The notes below the pieces were generated by a model. That model had not been told where the DNA came from and made no database searches. It saw nothing but the letters and a program-made list of their open reading frames with translations. Source: Ruegeria sp. THAF33 (GTDB taxonomy: Bacteria > Pseudomonadota > Alphaproteobacteria > Rhodobacterales > Rhodobacteraceae). Taken from it: 64,000 nt of DNA. The translations under genes were made by a program, and so were the position numbers. The stretch covers positions 432,501 through 496,500 of the forward strand of contig NZ_CP045384.1 of assembly GCF_009363615.1 (NCBI RefSeq), given 5' to 3'. Below are positions 10,704-18,923 of this stretch, one piece after another (position 1 is the first letter of the stretch; every line of letters starts with the position of its first letter).

Positions 10704-12254
10704 ATGAGAATGCTTAAACAACTCGGCGCCTCAATGGCAGCCGCTATTGTCGCCAGCCCTGCCTTTGCGCAAGAAGCTCCGGGGCTTGATGAAAAAATCA
10801 ACCAGACTTTCGCTGATCTGACCGGTCCATTCGTCAGCTTCATCTTCGCGCCATTCCCCGGGACCAGTTTCCCATGGATCGTGATGTGGCTGGTGATCGC
10901 TGCGACGGTCTTCACGCTGTATTTTGCTTTTGTGCAGATGCGGTTTTTTGGCCACGCAATCAGTCTTGTCAAAGGTGACTATTCCGACCCCAATGATGCG
11001 GGCGAGGTCAGCCATTTTCAGGCTCTGGCCACGGCGCTTTCCGGTACGGTCGGTCTGGGGAATATCGCGGGTGTTGCTGTTGCCGTCGGCATCGGCGGAC
11101 CGGGCGCAACCTTCTGGATGATCCTGGCGGGTCTTCTGGGGATGGCGTCGAAATTCACCGAATGTACGCTGGGCGTGAAGTACCGCAACGAGTACGAAGA
11201 CGGCACCGTTTCGGGTGGCCCGATGTACTATATGTCCAAAGGGTTCAACGAACTGGGCTTGCCGGGTGGCAAGATCCTGGCGGTTTTGTTCTCGATCTTC
11301 TGTATCCTTGGCGCGCTGGGTGGGGGCAACATGTTCCAGGCCAATCAGGCGCATCAGCAGATCGCGGGAATCGTAGGTGACTATCCGGGCTGGATTACCG
11401 GGCTGGTCTTCGCAGCGGTTGTTTTCATGGTCATCGTCGGCGGCCTGAAGTCTATCGCACGGGTGACCGAGAAGGTGGTGCCATTCATGGGCATTCTCTA
11501 TGTTCTGACCGCTTTGGTCATCATCTTGATGAATGCGGATATGATCGGCTGGGCCTTTGGTCAGATCTTCGCCGGCGCCTTCACCGGTCTGGGTGTTGCA
11601 GGCGGCATGGTCGGGGCGCTGATCCAAGGCTTCAAACGTGCGGCGTTTTCGAACGAAGCGGGTGTTGGCTCGGCAGCGATTGCGCACTCGGCTGTTCGGA
11701 CCAAGGAACCGATCACTGAAGGCTTCGTTTCCTTGCTGGAACCGTTCATCGACACCGTGGTGATCTGCACGATGACCGCTTTGGTCATCATCATCACCCA
11801 GCAATTGATCATCGATCCGGAAACCGGCAACTACATGCTGAATGAGGCCGGCACGGCGATTGCCACTGTTGACGGCAACTCGGGTGTCAGCCTGACCTCT
11901 GCCGCCTTCGGCAGCGCGTTCGGTTTCTTCCCTTATATCTTGGCGGTTGCGGTGATCCTGTTTGCCTTCTCGACCATGATCAGCTGGTCCTACTATGGCC
12001 TCAAGGCCTGGACTTACCTGTTCGGTGAGGGCCACACCAAAGAGCTGGTGTTCAAGATCATCTTCTGCATCTTCGTCGTCATCGGTGCCGCAGCCAACCT
12101 TGGCCCGGTCATCGACTTCTCGGATGCGGCGATCTTTGCGATGGCGGTGGTCAACGTCTTTGCGCTCTACTTCCTGATGAAAGTGGTGCGTCAGGAGCTG
12201 GCCTCGTATTCCGAGCGCCTGAAAACTGGTGAAATCCGGAAATTCGAACACTAA
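10704..12254 (+). CDS. Alanine/glycine:cation symporter (AGCS family)
   Basis: A 516-aa sodium- or proton-coupled amino acid symporter with about 10 or more membrane segments. It has the AGCS signature region [26 protein letters not shown] (about residues 115-140) and [11 protein letters not shown] further on. The N terminus ([13 protein letters not shown]) looks like a cleavable signal peptide before the first membrane helix. It follows the stress protein gene by 13 bases and is opposite an Lrp regulator, consistent with amino-acid-controlled uptake. Confidence 0.95.
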   Translation: MRMLKQLGASMAAAIVASPAFAQEAPGLDEKINQTFADLTGPFVSFIFAPFPGTSFPWIVMWLVIAATVFTLYFAFVQMRFFGHAISLVKGDYSDPNDAGEVSHFQALATALSGTVGLGNIAGVAVAVGIGGPGATFWMILAGLLGMASKFTECTLGVKYRNEYEDGTVSGGPMYYMSKGFNELGLPGGKILAVLFSIFCILGALGGGNMFQANQAHQQIAGIVGDYPGWITGLVFAAVVFMVIVGGLKSIARVTEKVVPFMGILYVLTALVIILMNADMIGWAFGQIFAGAFTGLGVAGGMVGALIQGFKRAAFSNEAGVGSAAIAHSAVRTKEPITEGFVSLLEPFIDTVVICTMTALVIIITQQLIIDPETGNYMLNEAGTAIATVDGNSGVSLTSAAFGSAFGFFPYILAVAVILFAFSTMISWSYYGLKAWTYLFGEGHTKELVFKIIFCIFVVIGAAANLGPVIDFSDAAIFAMAVVNVFALYFLMKVVRQELASYSERLKTGEIRKFEH

Positions 12255-12261
12255 ACCCAAT

Positions 12262-12289
12262 CACTGGGGCGGCCTTTGTCGCCCCAGTG
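12262..12289 (+). terminator. Hairpin after AGCS symporter, possible terminator
   Basis: CACTGGGGCG (12262-12271) and CGCCCCAGTG (12280-12289) form a perfect 10-bp stem with an 8-nt loop directly after the symporter stop codon. No U-tract follows, so termination efficiency is uncertain; it may protect the mRNA 3' end instead. Confidence 0.5.
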
Positions 12290-12437
12290 CCCGATCAGCC
12301 GGCAAAAAGCGCAGAATCTGATCCAAACCCCCTTGCCAGTATGACCGAACTTGCGTAAACGGCGCTTCTGATCGCGTGACCGGCCGAGATGGCATGCCGA
12401 GTCGCGTCTGGAACCGAACCCGAAAAAGGAGACGGAA

Positions 12438-12638
12438 ATGCCTAAGATGAAGACCAAGTCGAGCGCCAAAAAGCGCTTCAAGGTGACTGCGACCGGTAAG
12501 GTCCTTGCTGGCCAGGCCGGCAAACGGCACGGCATGATCAAGCGGACCAAGAAATTCATCCGCGACGCCCGTGGCAACACCACCCTGTCCGCCCCCGACG
12601 CCAAGATCGTCAAGGGCTACATGCCCTACGACCGCTAA
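12438..12638 (+). CDS. rpmI: 50S ribosomal protein L35
   Basis: A 66-aa basic ribosomal protein with the L35 pattern [15 protein letters not shown] at the N terminus and [16 protein letters not shown] in the middle. It is followed 14 bases later by rplT, the usual pair. infC, often upstream in other bacteria, is not adjacent here. Confidence 0.97.
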   Translation: MPKMKTKSSAKKRFKVTATGKVLAGQAGKRHGMIKRTKKFIRDARGNTTLSAPDAKIVKGYMPYDR

Positions 12639-12652
12639 GAGGAGATTAAGAG

Positions 12653-13018
12653 ATGTCCCGCGTTAAAGGTGGAACCGTAACTCACGCCCGTCACAAGAAG
12701 GTCATCAAGGCCGCCAAAGGTTACTATGGCCGCCGCAAGAGCACCTTCAAGGTTGCCCGTCAGGCCGTCGACAAGGCCAACCAGTATGCAACCCGCGACC
12801 GCAAGAACCGCAAGCGCAACTTCCGCGCCCTGTGGATCCAGCGGATCAACGCTGCTGTGCGTTCGCATGACGAAGCACTGACATATTCCCGCTTCATCAA
12901 CGGCCTGAACCTGGCCGGTATCGAGGTGGACCGCAAAGTTCTGGCCGACCTGGCCGTGCACGAACCGGAAGCGTTCGGCGCGATCGTCGCCAAAGCTCAG
13001 GCAGCTCTGACCGCCTGA
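12653..13018 (+). CDS. rplT: 50S ribosomal protein L20
   Basis: A 121-aa protein with the L20 signature [20 protein letters not shown] at the N terminus and the basic helical region [25 protein letters not shown]20 binds 23S rRNA early in 50S assembly. It is in operon with rpmI (14-base gap, AGGAG before the ATG) and ends at a hairpin terminator. Confidence 0.98.
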   Translation: MSRVKGGTVTHARHKKVIKAAKGYYGRRKSTFKVARQAVDKANQYATRDRKNRKRNFRALWIQRINAAVRSHDEALTYSRFINGLNLAGIEVDRKVLADLAVHEPEAFGAIVAKAQAALTA

Positions 13019-13046
13019 TCCTCTTTCGAGAGACAGTGAAAGAAAG

Positions 13047-13072
13047 GCCGTCCCATTTGGGGCGGCTTTTTT
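13047..13072 (+). terminator. Rho-independent terminator of rpmI-rplT
   Basis: GCCGTCCC (13047-13054) pairs with GGGGCGGC (13059-13066), with one non-Watson-Crick pair and an ATTT loop, followed by six T residues. It sits 28 bases after rplT. Confidence 0.85.
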
Positions 13073-13144
13073 GTTTTCCATAGATTGGATGTCGGTGTTA
13101 AGCACACTCTGGACATCGTCCAGCAGTCGTGCGCACCTTAAACT

Positions 13145-14320
13145 ATGTCGCTGGTACAAGACTTAGAGCAAGTTTTAGAAACTGCCTTGCCACGCGATCC
13201 CAGCTTTCGGCGGATCGAACAGACGGCGATAGACAGTTGCATTAGTGATGCCCGAAGATACGCTTCAGAAGGTCTAAAAGAGGCCTTTCTGTTTTCAACA
13301 ATGCGCCTACTGGCACTTCCCGACAACGGGCACACACGGCTGATTCCGAATGATGCCATCTCGGTGCTCCCGCTGAGATTCGTGAGCATCGGAACTGCCA
13401 TCCAGTTAGTTGGTACGGCACCAGAAACAACGGCGCCCAGAGGAAAGCTGGTTGCAGTCAACGGCACACCGTTAAGCCAAATCGAAGCCGCCTCAGAAAC
13501 ATTTCTGGCAGGAACGCGCCAAAGGAAACGGGTAATCGGATCGATTATACTCGTGTGGCCCTATGCTTTGGCTCGTCTCGGTTTTTCCTCAAAAGACGAA
13601 ACGACCGAGTATCGCGTGCAAGACGAGAACGGTCAGATATCCGAATTCAAAGTGGAAAACGGTCATACGGTTCCTGCATCAACGCTCTACCCGAGAAACG
13701 AGCATGGCCGGGCCGATCCGGCTTGGACACCCGAGAGACTTGTGGAGACTAAGGGCTGGCGGGGACTTGGGCTTTCGATACTGTTGCCCAGTTTTCTCGA
13801 TTCAGGAGAAGGTGCGCTGCCGAAAACCATCTCAGGTGCAGCAGAACAAGTGAGCGTTTGCTCGGAAAAAACGCTCTTGATTGACATTCGTGGAAACACC
13901 GGTGGCGACTTTCTGAAAACGATGCCCTTGATCGACGCCATCTCTGAAAACGCAAGCAGGCAGGTTGTTGTGCTTGTCGATAAATTCACGTTTTCGGCTG
14001 CGATAGTTTTTGTCGCCATCCTCAAACATCGATTGGGACCTAGGCTCAAGCTCGTAGGGGAGGAAATGGGTGACGGGTTGACGTTTTTTGCCGAGGGAGG
14101 TTCGCTCGATTTGCCAACCAGCGGGGCGGTCGTTCGATACTCATCGGCTTTTCACGATTGGGAGAACGGAACCAGCGATGAAACCACACCAGCCGAGATC
14201 GCGCGGCAACTAGTTCCGGCTGGAACACTGGATTTGGATTGGGAATTGATCACCGAACCTACCGCTGAAGATGCACACGGCGCGTTCTATAAACGAATTC
14301 TCAGAAGTCTGAGAAATTAG
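13145..14320 (+). CDS. S41-family peptidase-like protein
   Basis: A 391-aa protein related to S41 (C-terminal processing or tricorn-like) peptidases. Supporting segments are ALPDNGHTRL (about 57-66), LLIDIRGNTGGD (about 247-258) and DKFTFSAA with the candidate nucleophile Ser284. The usual Ser-Lys dyad motif with GKG is replaced by VGEEMGDG, so the Lys of the classic dyad is not seen. No signal peptide or PDZ domain is evident, and there is no clear ribosome-binding site. Its base composition looks less GC-rich than the ribosomal genes beside it, hinting at acquisition. Substrate unknown. Confidence 0.75.
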   Translation: MSLVQDLEQVLETALPRDPSFRRIEQTAIDSCISDARRYASEGLKEAFLFSTMRLLALPDNGHTRLIPNDAISVLPLRFVSIGTAIQLVGTAPETTAPRGKLVAVNGTPLSQIEAASETFLAGTRQRKRVIGSIILVWPYALARLGFSSKDETTEYRVQDENGQISEFKVENGHTVPASTLYPRNEHGRADPAWTPERLVETKGWRGLGLSILLPSFLDSGEGALPKTISGAAEQVSVCSEKTLLIDIRGNTGGDFLKTMPLIDAISENASRQVVVLVDKFTFSAAIVFVAILKHRLGPRLKLVGEEMGDGLTFFAEGGSLDLPTSGAVVRYSSAFHDWENGTSDETTPAEIARQLVPAGTLDLDWELITEPTAEDAHGAFYKRILRSLRN

Positions 14321-14360
14321 ACGAATGGCAGGAAAGCCCGCGTAGATGCCACGCGAACGC

Positions 14361-14390
14361 AAAAAAACCGGCGCATTCAGCGCCGGTTTT
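14361..14390. terminator. Bidirectional terminator between convergent genes
   Basis: AAAACCGGCGC (14364-14374) and GCGCCGGTTTT (14380-14390) form a perfect stem with an ATTCA loop, flanked by A-run and T-run, so it can stop transcription of both the S41-like gene (plus strand) and the aminotransferase (minus strand). Confidence 0.85.
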
Positions 14391-14410
14391 CGTAAATTCA
14401 TTGAGGGAAC

Positions 14411-15802
14411 TCACCCGAACACACGCCCCAGCGCGCCATCGACCGCGTCGGTGATCTGGTCGATGTCATCAGCCGTGGCGATCAGGGCAGGCGAGAAGCA
14501 CAGCGTGTTGTTGCGGCTTGGGATCGAGCGGTTTGTGACACCGATGATCACGCCCTGGTTCATACAGTCGGCCACTACCGCCTGTGCCAGTTTCTCGTCC
14601 ACAGGCTCTTTGCTGGCACGGTCTGCAACCAGCTCGGCACCCAGGAACAGGCCCTTGCCGCGCACGTCGCCGATGACCTTGTGCTTTTCCATCAGTGCCT
14701 GAAGGTTGCCCATCATGCGGTCACCCATGGCCGCGCAATTGCCCAGCAGGTTTTCATCCTCGATGATGCGCATGTTTTCGATCGCAGCAGCCGGACCGGC
14801 AGTGCAGCCACCAAAGGTCGAAATGTCGCGGAAATAGCTCATCGGGTCCGAAGCATCATCCTTGAACATGTCAAAGACCTCCTCGGTGGTAACCATGCAG
14901 GCAATCGCGGCATAGCCCGAGGCCACGCCCTTGGCCATGGTCACGAAATCCGGCTTGATGCCGTATTGCTGATAACCGAACCATGTGCCGGTGCGGCCCA
15001 CGCCGCAGACAACTTCGTCGATATGCAGCAGCACGTCGTATTTCTTGCAGATCTCCTGCACGCGCTGCCAGTATCCTTCGGGCGCTTCGATCACGCCGCC
15101 ACCTGCGGTCACCGGCTCAAGGCACAGTGCGCCGACAGTGTCGGGGCCTTCGCGCAGGATGACCTGTTCGATCTGATCTGCGGCCCATTCGCCAAAGTTC
15201 TCTTCGGGGGCGCCGTCCAGCTCATGCTTGCGATATTCCATGCAGTGGGGCACGCGCACGAAATCAGGCGCAAAGGGGCCGTATTGTGCGGTGCGCTCGT
15301 CCTGACCGCCTGCCGACATCGTCGCCAGAGTTGAGCCGTGATAATCGCGGTCACGATACAGGATCTTGGTCTTCTTGCCGCCGTATTTCTTGTGCGCGAT
15401 CTGGCGCACCATCTTGAACGCCTTCTCGTTCGCTTCAGAGCCCGAGTTGGTGTAGTACACGCGGCTCATGCCGGGCATCTTGTCGATCAGTTGCTCGGCA
15501 AAGATCGCGCCGGGGATCGAGCCGGCCGAATTGGCGAAATAGCACAGCTTCATCAGCTGGTCGTAAACGGCCTTGCAGATCGATTCGCGGCCATAGCCGA
15601 CGTTGACAGTCCAGACGCCGCCGGAAACCGCATCCAGATGCTCTTTGCCTTTCTGGTCCCAGACGCGCATGCCCTTGCCTTCGACAATGATGCGGGGGTC
15701 ATTGGTTTCAAAGGGTTTGTGCTGGATCAGATGATGCCAGATATGGGCGCGGTCGGCTTCGACCACGCGGGAAAGATCGTTTTCGTTGAACGTGCCGTCC
15801 AT
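14411..15802 (-). CDS. tpa: Taurine--pyruvate aminotransferase
   Basis: A 463-aa class III PLP aminotransferase. The sequence closely follows known taurine-pyruvate aminotransferases, for example VEADRAHIWHHL near the N terminus, SGGVWTVNVGYGRES, and LEPVTAGGGVI. The PLP lysine lies in TMAKGVASGYA (about residue 285). Tpa moves the amino group of taurine to pyruvate, giving sulfoacetaldehyde and alanine, the first step in taurine use by many roseobacters. The ATG at 15802 has AAGGAC upstream and is preferred to a start 30 bases earlier. The sulfoacetaldehyde-degrading genes and taurine transporter are not adjacent, so substrate assignment rests on sequence alone. Confidence 0.85.
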   Translation of the reverse strand: MDGTFNENDLSRVVEADRAHIWHHLIQHKPFETNDPRIIVEGKGMRVWDQKGKEHLDAVSGGVWTVNVGYGRESICKAVYDQLMKLCYFANSAGSIPGAIFAEQLIDKMPGMSRVYYTNSGSEANEKAFKMVRQIAHKKYGGKKTKILYRDRDYHGSTLATMSAGGQDERTAQYGPFAPDFVRVPHCMEYRKHELDGAPEENFGEWAADQIEQVILREGPDTVGALCLEPVTAGGGVIEAPEGYWQRVQEICKKYDVLLHIDEVVCGVGRTGTWFGYQQYGIKPDFVTMAKGVASGYAAIACMVTTEEVFDMFKDDASDPMSYFRDISTFGGCTAGPAAAIENMRIIEDENLLGNCAAMGDRMMGNLQALMEKHKVIGDVRGKGLFLGAELVADRASKEPVDEKLAQAVVADCMNQGVIIGVTNRSIPSRNNTLCFSPALIATADDIDQITDAVDGALGRVFG

Positions 15803-16023
15803 GACAAGTCCTTTCAGTGAGGTGCGGTGCACGGGGTGCGGAAATGGCGTGCCCCGGCATATGTTTAAGATGCTTCAGATCACCGCGAATGGCCGGATCT
15901 AAGTAGGGCCAGATCGCACCATCCCGTATTGCCAGTCAATAAGGGTATCGTAATACTACGGATTTGTCAGAGCACCAAGTTTATGCTCAAGTCGCGCAAA
16001 CCGAGTGCAGGGAGGATCAGCAG

Positions 16024-17652
16024 TTGGCAGCGACCAATATCTATGAGCGTCATTTGGACAAATGCCGGGCGAATTACACACCCTTGTCGCCCCTCTCGTT
16101 CATTGAGCGCACAGCGCAGGTTTATCCCGATTACCCGTCGGTCGTTTATGGTGAGCGGCGGTATACTTGGGCTGAAACCTATGCCCGGTGCCGCCGGCTG
16201 GCGGGTGCCCTAAATGCGCGGGGTATCGGAAAGGGTGATACCGTTTCAATTATCGCCGCAAACATCCCCGAGATGTACGAAGCGCATTTTGGTGTGCCCA
16301 TGGCGGGTGCCGTTTTGAACGCCATCAACACGCGTCTGGATGCTCCGATAGTCGCTTTCATCCTGAACCACGCCGAAGCCAAGGTCTTGTTGGTTGACCC
16401 CGAGTTTTCCGGCGTCGTGAAAGAGGCGCTGGAGCAGGTTGATCATGATATTCTGGTAATCGACATCGAGGATCCCAGCTTTGAAGGCGGTGAAAGGCTT
16501 GGCAGCCTGACCTATGACGCCCTGATATCAGAGGGCGACCCGGAATTTGACTGGTCACTGCCCGAGGATGAATGGGACGCGATCACGCTGAACTATACGT
16601 CCGGCACAACGGGCAATCCCAAGGGCGTGGTTTATCACCACCGCGGCGCCACCCTGAATGCGCAATCGGATTTGCTGGACTGGGATATGCCCAAGCATTC
16701 GATCTATCTGTGGACCTTGCCGATGTTTCACTGCAACGGCTGGTGCTTCCCCTGGGCCATGGCCGCCAATGCGGGCGTGTCCGTCTGTCTGCGCGCCGTG
16801 CGTGCCGAGCCGATCTATGCGGCATTCCGCGATGAGAAGGTCACCCATTTCTGCGGTGCTCCCATCGTTTTGAACATGTTGGCCCACGCGCCGGATGAAC
16901 TGAAAGATTTTGACCATCAGATCAAGGTGATGACCGCGGGCGCTCCGCCGCCGGCCGCCGTGATCGAAGCGATGGAGGCGATGGGGGTCGAGGTCACGCA
17001 CGTTTATGGCCTGACCGAGACCTATGGGCCCTCGGTCGTTTGTGCCTGGAAGGATGAATGGAACGACAAGGGACCCGAAGACCGTGCTGCCCTGAAAGTA
17101 AGGCAGGGCGTGCGGTATACGGCACTGTCTGGCCTGATGGTGGCCGATCCCGAAACGATGGAGCCCGTGCCCGCGGATGGCGAAACCATGGGCGAGATCT
17201 TTATGCAGGGCAACGTGGTGATGAAAGGGTATCTCAAGAACCCTGATGCAACCGATGGGGCCTTCAAGGGCGGCTGGTTCGCATCCGGCGATTTGGGCGT
17301 CATGCATCCGGATGGCTATATCGCGCTCAAAGACCGGTCCAAGGACATCATCATTTCAGGCGGCGAGAATATCTCCTCCGTCGAGGTCGAGGGCATTCTC
17401 TACAAACACCCGGCAGTCATGGAAGCGGCGGTTGTGGCCCGGCCAGACGAGAAATGGGGCGAAACCCCCTGTGCCTTTGTCGAGCTGAAGCCCGGCACAA
17501 CCGCGACCGAGGCAGAGCTGATTGCCTTTTGCCGGGGCAACATGGCCCATTTCAAAGCGCCCAAGACCGTGGTGTTTGGCACCCTGCCGAAGACTTCAAC
17601 CGGAAAGGTGCAGAAATTCGTTCTGCGGGATCAGGCGCGGGCGCTGGGCTGA
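16024..17652 (+). CDS. Acyl-CoA synthetase (AMP-forming)
   Basis: A 542-aa member of the ANL adenylate-forming superfamily, which activates carboxylic acids to acyl-CoA using ATP. Motifs seen: the P-loop YTSGTTGNPKGV (about 190-201), HVYGLTETYGP, the hinge region SGDLGVMHPDGYIALKDRSKD, and the C-terminal catalytic lysine in PKTSTGKVQK. I choose the TTG at 16024 because GGAGG sits 8 bases upstream (16011-16015) and this gives the normal family length; the open frame reaches back to 15964. It resembles short or medium chain and DmdB-like (methylmercaptopropionate) ligases, but the substrate cannot be fixed from sequence. It converges on and overlaps the next minus-strand gene by 22 bases. Confidence 0.9.
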   Translation: MAATNIYERHLDKCRANYTPLSPLSFIERTAQVYPDYPSVVYGERRYTWAETYARCRRLAGALNARGIGKGDTVSIIAANIPEMYEAHFGVPMAGAVLNAINTRLDAPIVAFILNHAEAKVLLVDPEFSGVVKEALEQVDHDILVIDIEDPSFEGGERLGSLTYDALISEGDPEFDWSLPEDEWDAITLNYTSGTTGNPKGVVYHHRGATLNAQSDLLDWDMPKHSIYLWTLPMFHCNGWCFPWAMAANAGVSVCLRAVRAEPIYAAFRDEKVTHFCGAPIVLNMLAHAPDELKDFDHQIKVMTAGAPPPAAVIEAMEAMGVEVTHVYGLTETYGPSVVCAWKDEWNDKGPEDRAALKVRQGVRYTALSGLMVADPETMEPVPADGETMGEIFMQGNVVMKGYLKNPDATDGAFKGGWFASGDLGVMHPDGYIALKDRSKDIIISGGENISSVEVEGILYKHPAVMEAAVVARPDEKWGETPCAFVELKPGTTATEAELIAFCRGNMAHFKAPKTVVFGTLPKTSTGKVQKFVLRDQARALG

Positions 17653-17984
17653 AGCGTGTCAAAGATCGACAGGTCCAGATCCAGCATTTCACCCATCCAA
17701 ATCGCGCGATCGCGGTGATCGGCCAGATGGTCGCCGGTTTCCGGGTGGGTGAAAACGGTAAGGCCCCGCCGGTTCAGCATCAACCACGGAGTGACCTGAT
17801 CGAAGGCATCAGCCGCAAAGCTCAATTGGCAGCTCCAGCGCGGGTGGGGGCCGACATTGCGGCTATGCATGCGTCCCATCCGGACGGGGAACAGACGGGC
17901 GGCCTCTTCGCAGACCTGTTGCGCCGTGTGCTGCGTGTCGGCGTCGAAATAGACATGGGCGTGGTATCCGGTGATCTCGGGCAT
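17631..17984 (-). CDS. DOPA 4,5-dioxygenase family protein
   Basis: A 117-aa protein of the small DOPA 4,5-dioxygenase-like family. It shows the family histidines in YHAHVYFD (residues 8-10), MGRMHSRNVGPHPRWSCQ (about 36-53) and the C-terminal LNRRGLTVFTHPETGDHLADH. Such enzymes open catechol rings in fungi and plants; the bacterial members are mostly uncharacterised. It is the last gene of the minus-strand homogentisate region. Its 3' end overlaps the convergent acyl-CoA synthetase. Confidence 0.85.
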   Translation of the reverse strand: MPEITGYHAHVYFDADTQHTAQQVCEEAARLFPVRMGRMHSRNVGPHPRWSCQLSFAADAFDQVTPWLMLNRRGLTVFTHPETGDHLADHRDRAIWMGEMLDLDLSIFDTLQPSARA

Positions 17985-18070
17985 CAGAACCTCTTTTGCT
18001 TTGATGAAGCAAAGCTAAGTCCGATTGCGACGAACGCCTAGGCACACCGGCACACAGGACCTGTGCAAGC

Positions 18071-18724
18071 TTATTGGGGTGCGTGCCTGTCAGGATGCGC
18101 CGCGACAAATGCGGGGTGATCGGCACAGGCCTTTTCGACACCCAGCAGACGGGGCATGTCCGACAGGTCGACCTTCCACCGGCGCGCATTGTAGATCTGC
18201 GGGATCAGGCAGATGTCGGCGAGGCCGGGCTGTGAGCCGACACAATAGGGGGTTTGTTCAAACTCACCCAACATGGTCTCGAAGGCCTGCAACCCCGGCC
18301 GTATGAAGTGCCGCATCCACTCTCCGGGCATGTCGGTCGGGTCTTTGCTGAGGGTGGTCGCATGGCGAGCAACTGAAAGGTTGCAAACAGGGTGAATGTC
18401 CACCGCAATCGCATAGGCCAGCGCCTGCACGCGCGCGCGCCCTGCTGCATCGTCGGGCAGAAGGTTCAATTCACGTGTCTTGTCCAGATAGTCGAGAATG
18501 GCCAGAGACTGTGTCAGCCGCTGCCCGTCAATATCCAGCACCGGAACCAACCCTTGTGGATTTCGCGCGATATGTGCATCGCCCTTGTGTTCGCCGCCCA
18601 TCAGGTCGACGACAACCGCGCGATAGTCGATCTCGGCCAGATTCAGGGCGATCCGCACCCGATAGCTGGCCGAGGACCGCCAATAGTCATAAAGGACGGT
18701 TTTGCTCACATTCGAATCCGTCAC
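18071..18724 (-). CDS. maiA: Maleylacetoacetate isomerase
   Basis: A 217-aa zeta-class glutathione transferase that isomerises maleylacetoacetate to fumarylacetoacetate in homogentisate catabolism. The N-terminal YWRSSASYRVRIALNL carries the SSxSxRVRIAL signature of this enzyme with its catalytic serine; the C-terminal helical domain contains the expected PGLADICLIPQIYNARR. It begins with GTG at 18724, overlapping the DUF2783 stop codon by 4 bases (GTGA), which indicates translational coupling. Clustering with hmgA and fahA supports the assignment. Confidence 0.95.
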   Translation of the reverse strand: MTDSNVSKTVLYDYWRSSASYRVRIALNLAEIDYRAVVVDLMGGEHKGDAHIARNPQGLVPVLDIDGQRLTQSLAILDYLDKTRELNLLPDDAAGRARVQALAYAIAVDIHPVCNLSVARHATTLSKDPTDMPGEWMRHFIRPGLQAFETMLGEFEQTPYCVGSQPGLADICLIPQIYNARRWKVDLSDMPRLLGVEKACADHPAFVAAHPDRHAPQ

Positions 18725-18918
18725 TTGTCGGCCAGGGTGGCGGCGCGAATAGCGTCAGACAACACCGCCTTGTCGCCGATGTGATTGGCCAGCACCAGAA
18801 CCAGTCGGGCGTTCAGCGCGTCACTGTCGGCTTTTTCAAGCCCTTCATGCGCGGCCAGCAGCTCGGCATAGAAGTCGTCAGCATCGTCGATATTCGGGGA
18901 TAGGATCAGGTCAGACAT
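18721..18918 (-). CDS. DUF2783 domain-containing protein
   Basis: A 65-aa acidic helical protein (LILSPNIDDADDFYAELLAAHEGL..) of the DUF2783 family, which is typically found next to a flavin monooxygenase. The ATG at 18918 has AAGGAG upstream, and that binding site overlaps the stop codon of the monooxygenase. It overlaps maiA by 4 bases. The setting suggests a small partner of the monooxygenase or a metabolic accessory, but no function is known. Confidence 0.85.
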   Translation of the reverse strand: MSDLILSPNIDDADDFYAELLAAHEGLEKADSDALNARLVLVLANHIGDKAVLSDAIRAATLADK

Positions 18919-18923
18919 CGCGC

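Noticed and set aside
10731..12260. Open frame of about 500 codons on the minus strand
   Set aside because: It is antisense to the AGCS symporter, which has membrane helices and family motifs. The minus-strand product is polar and low in complexity.
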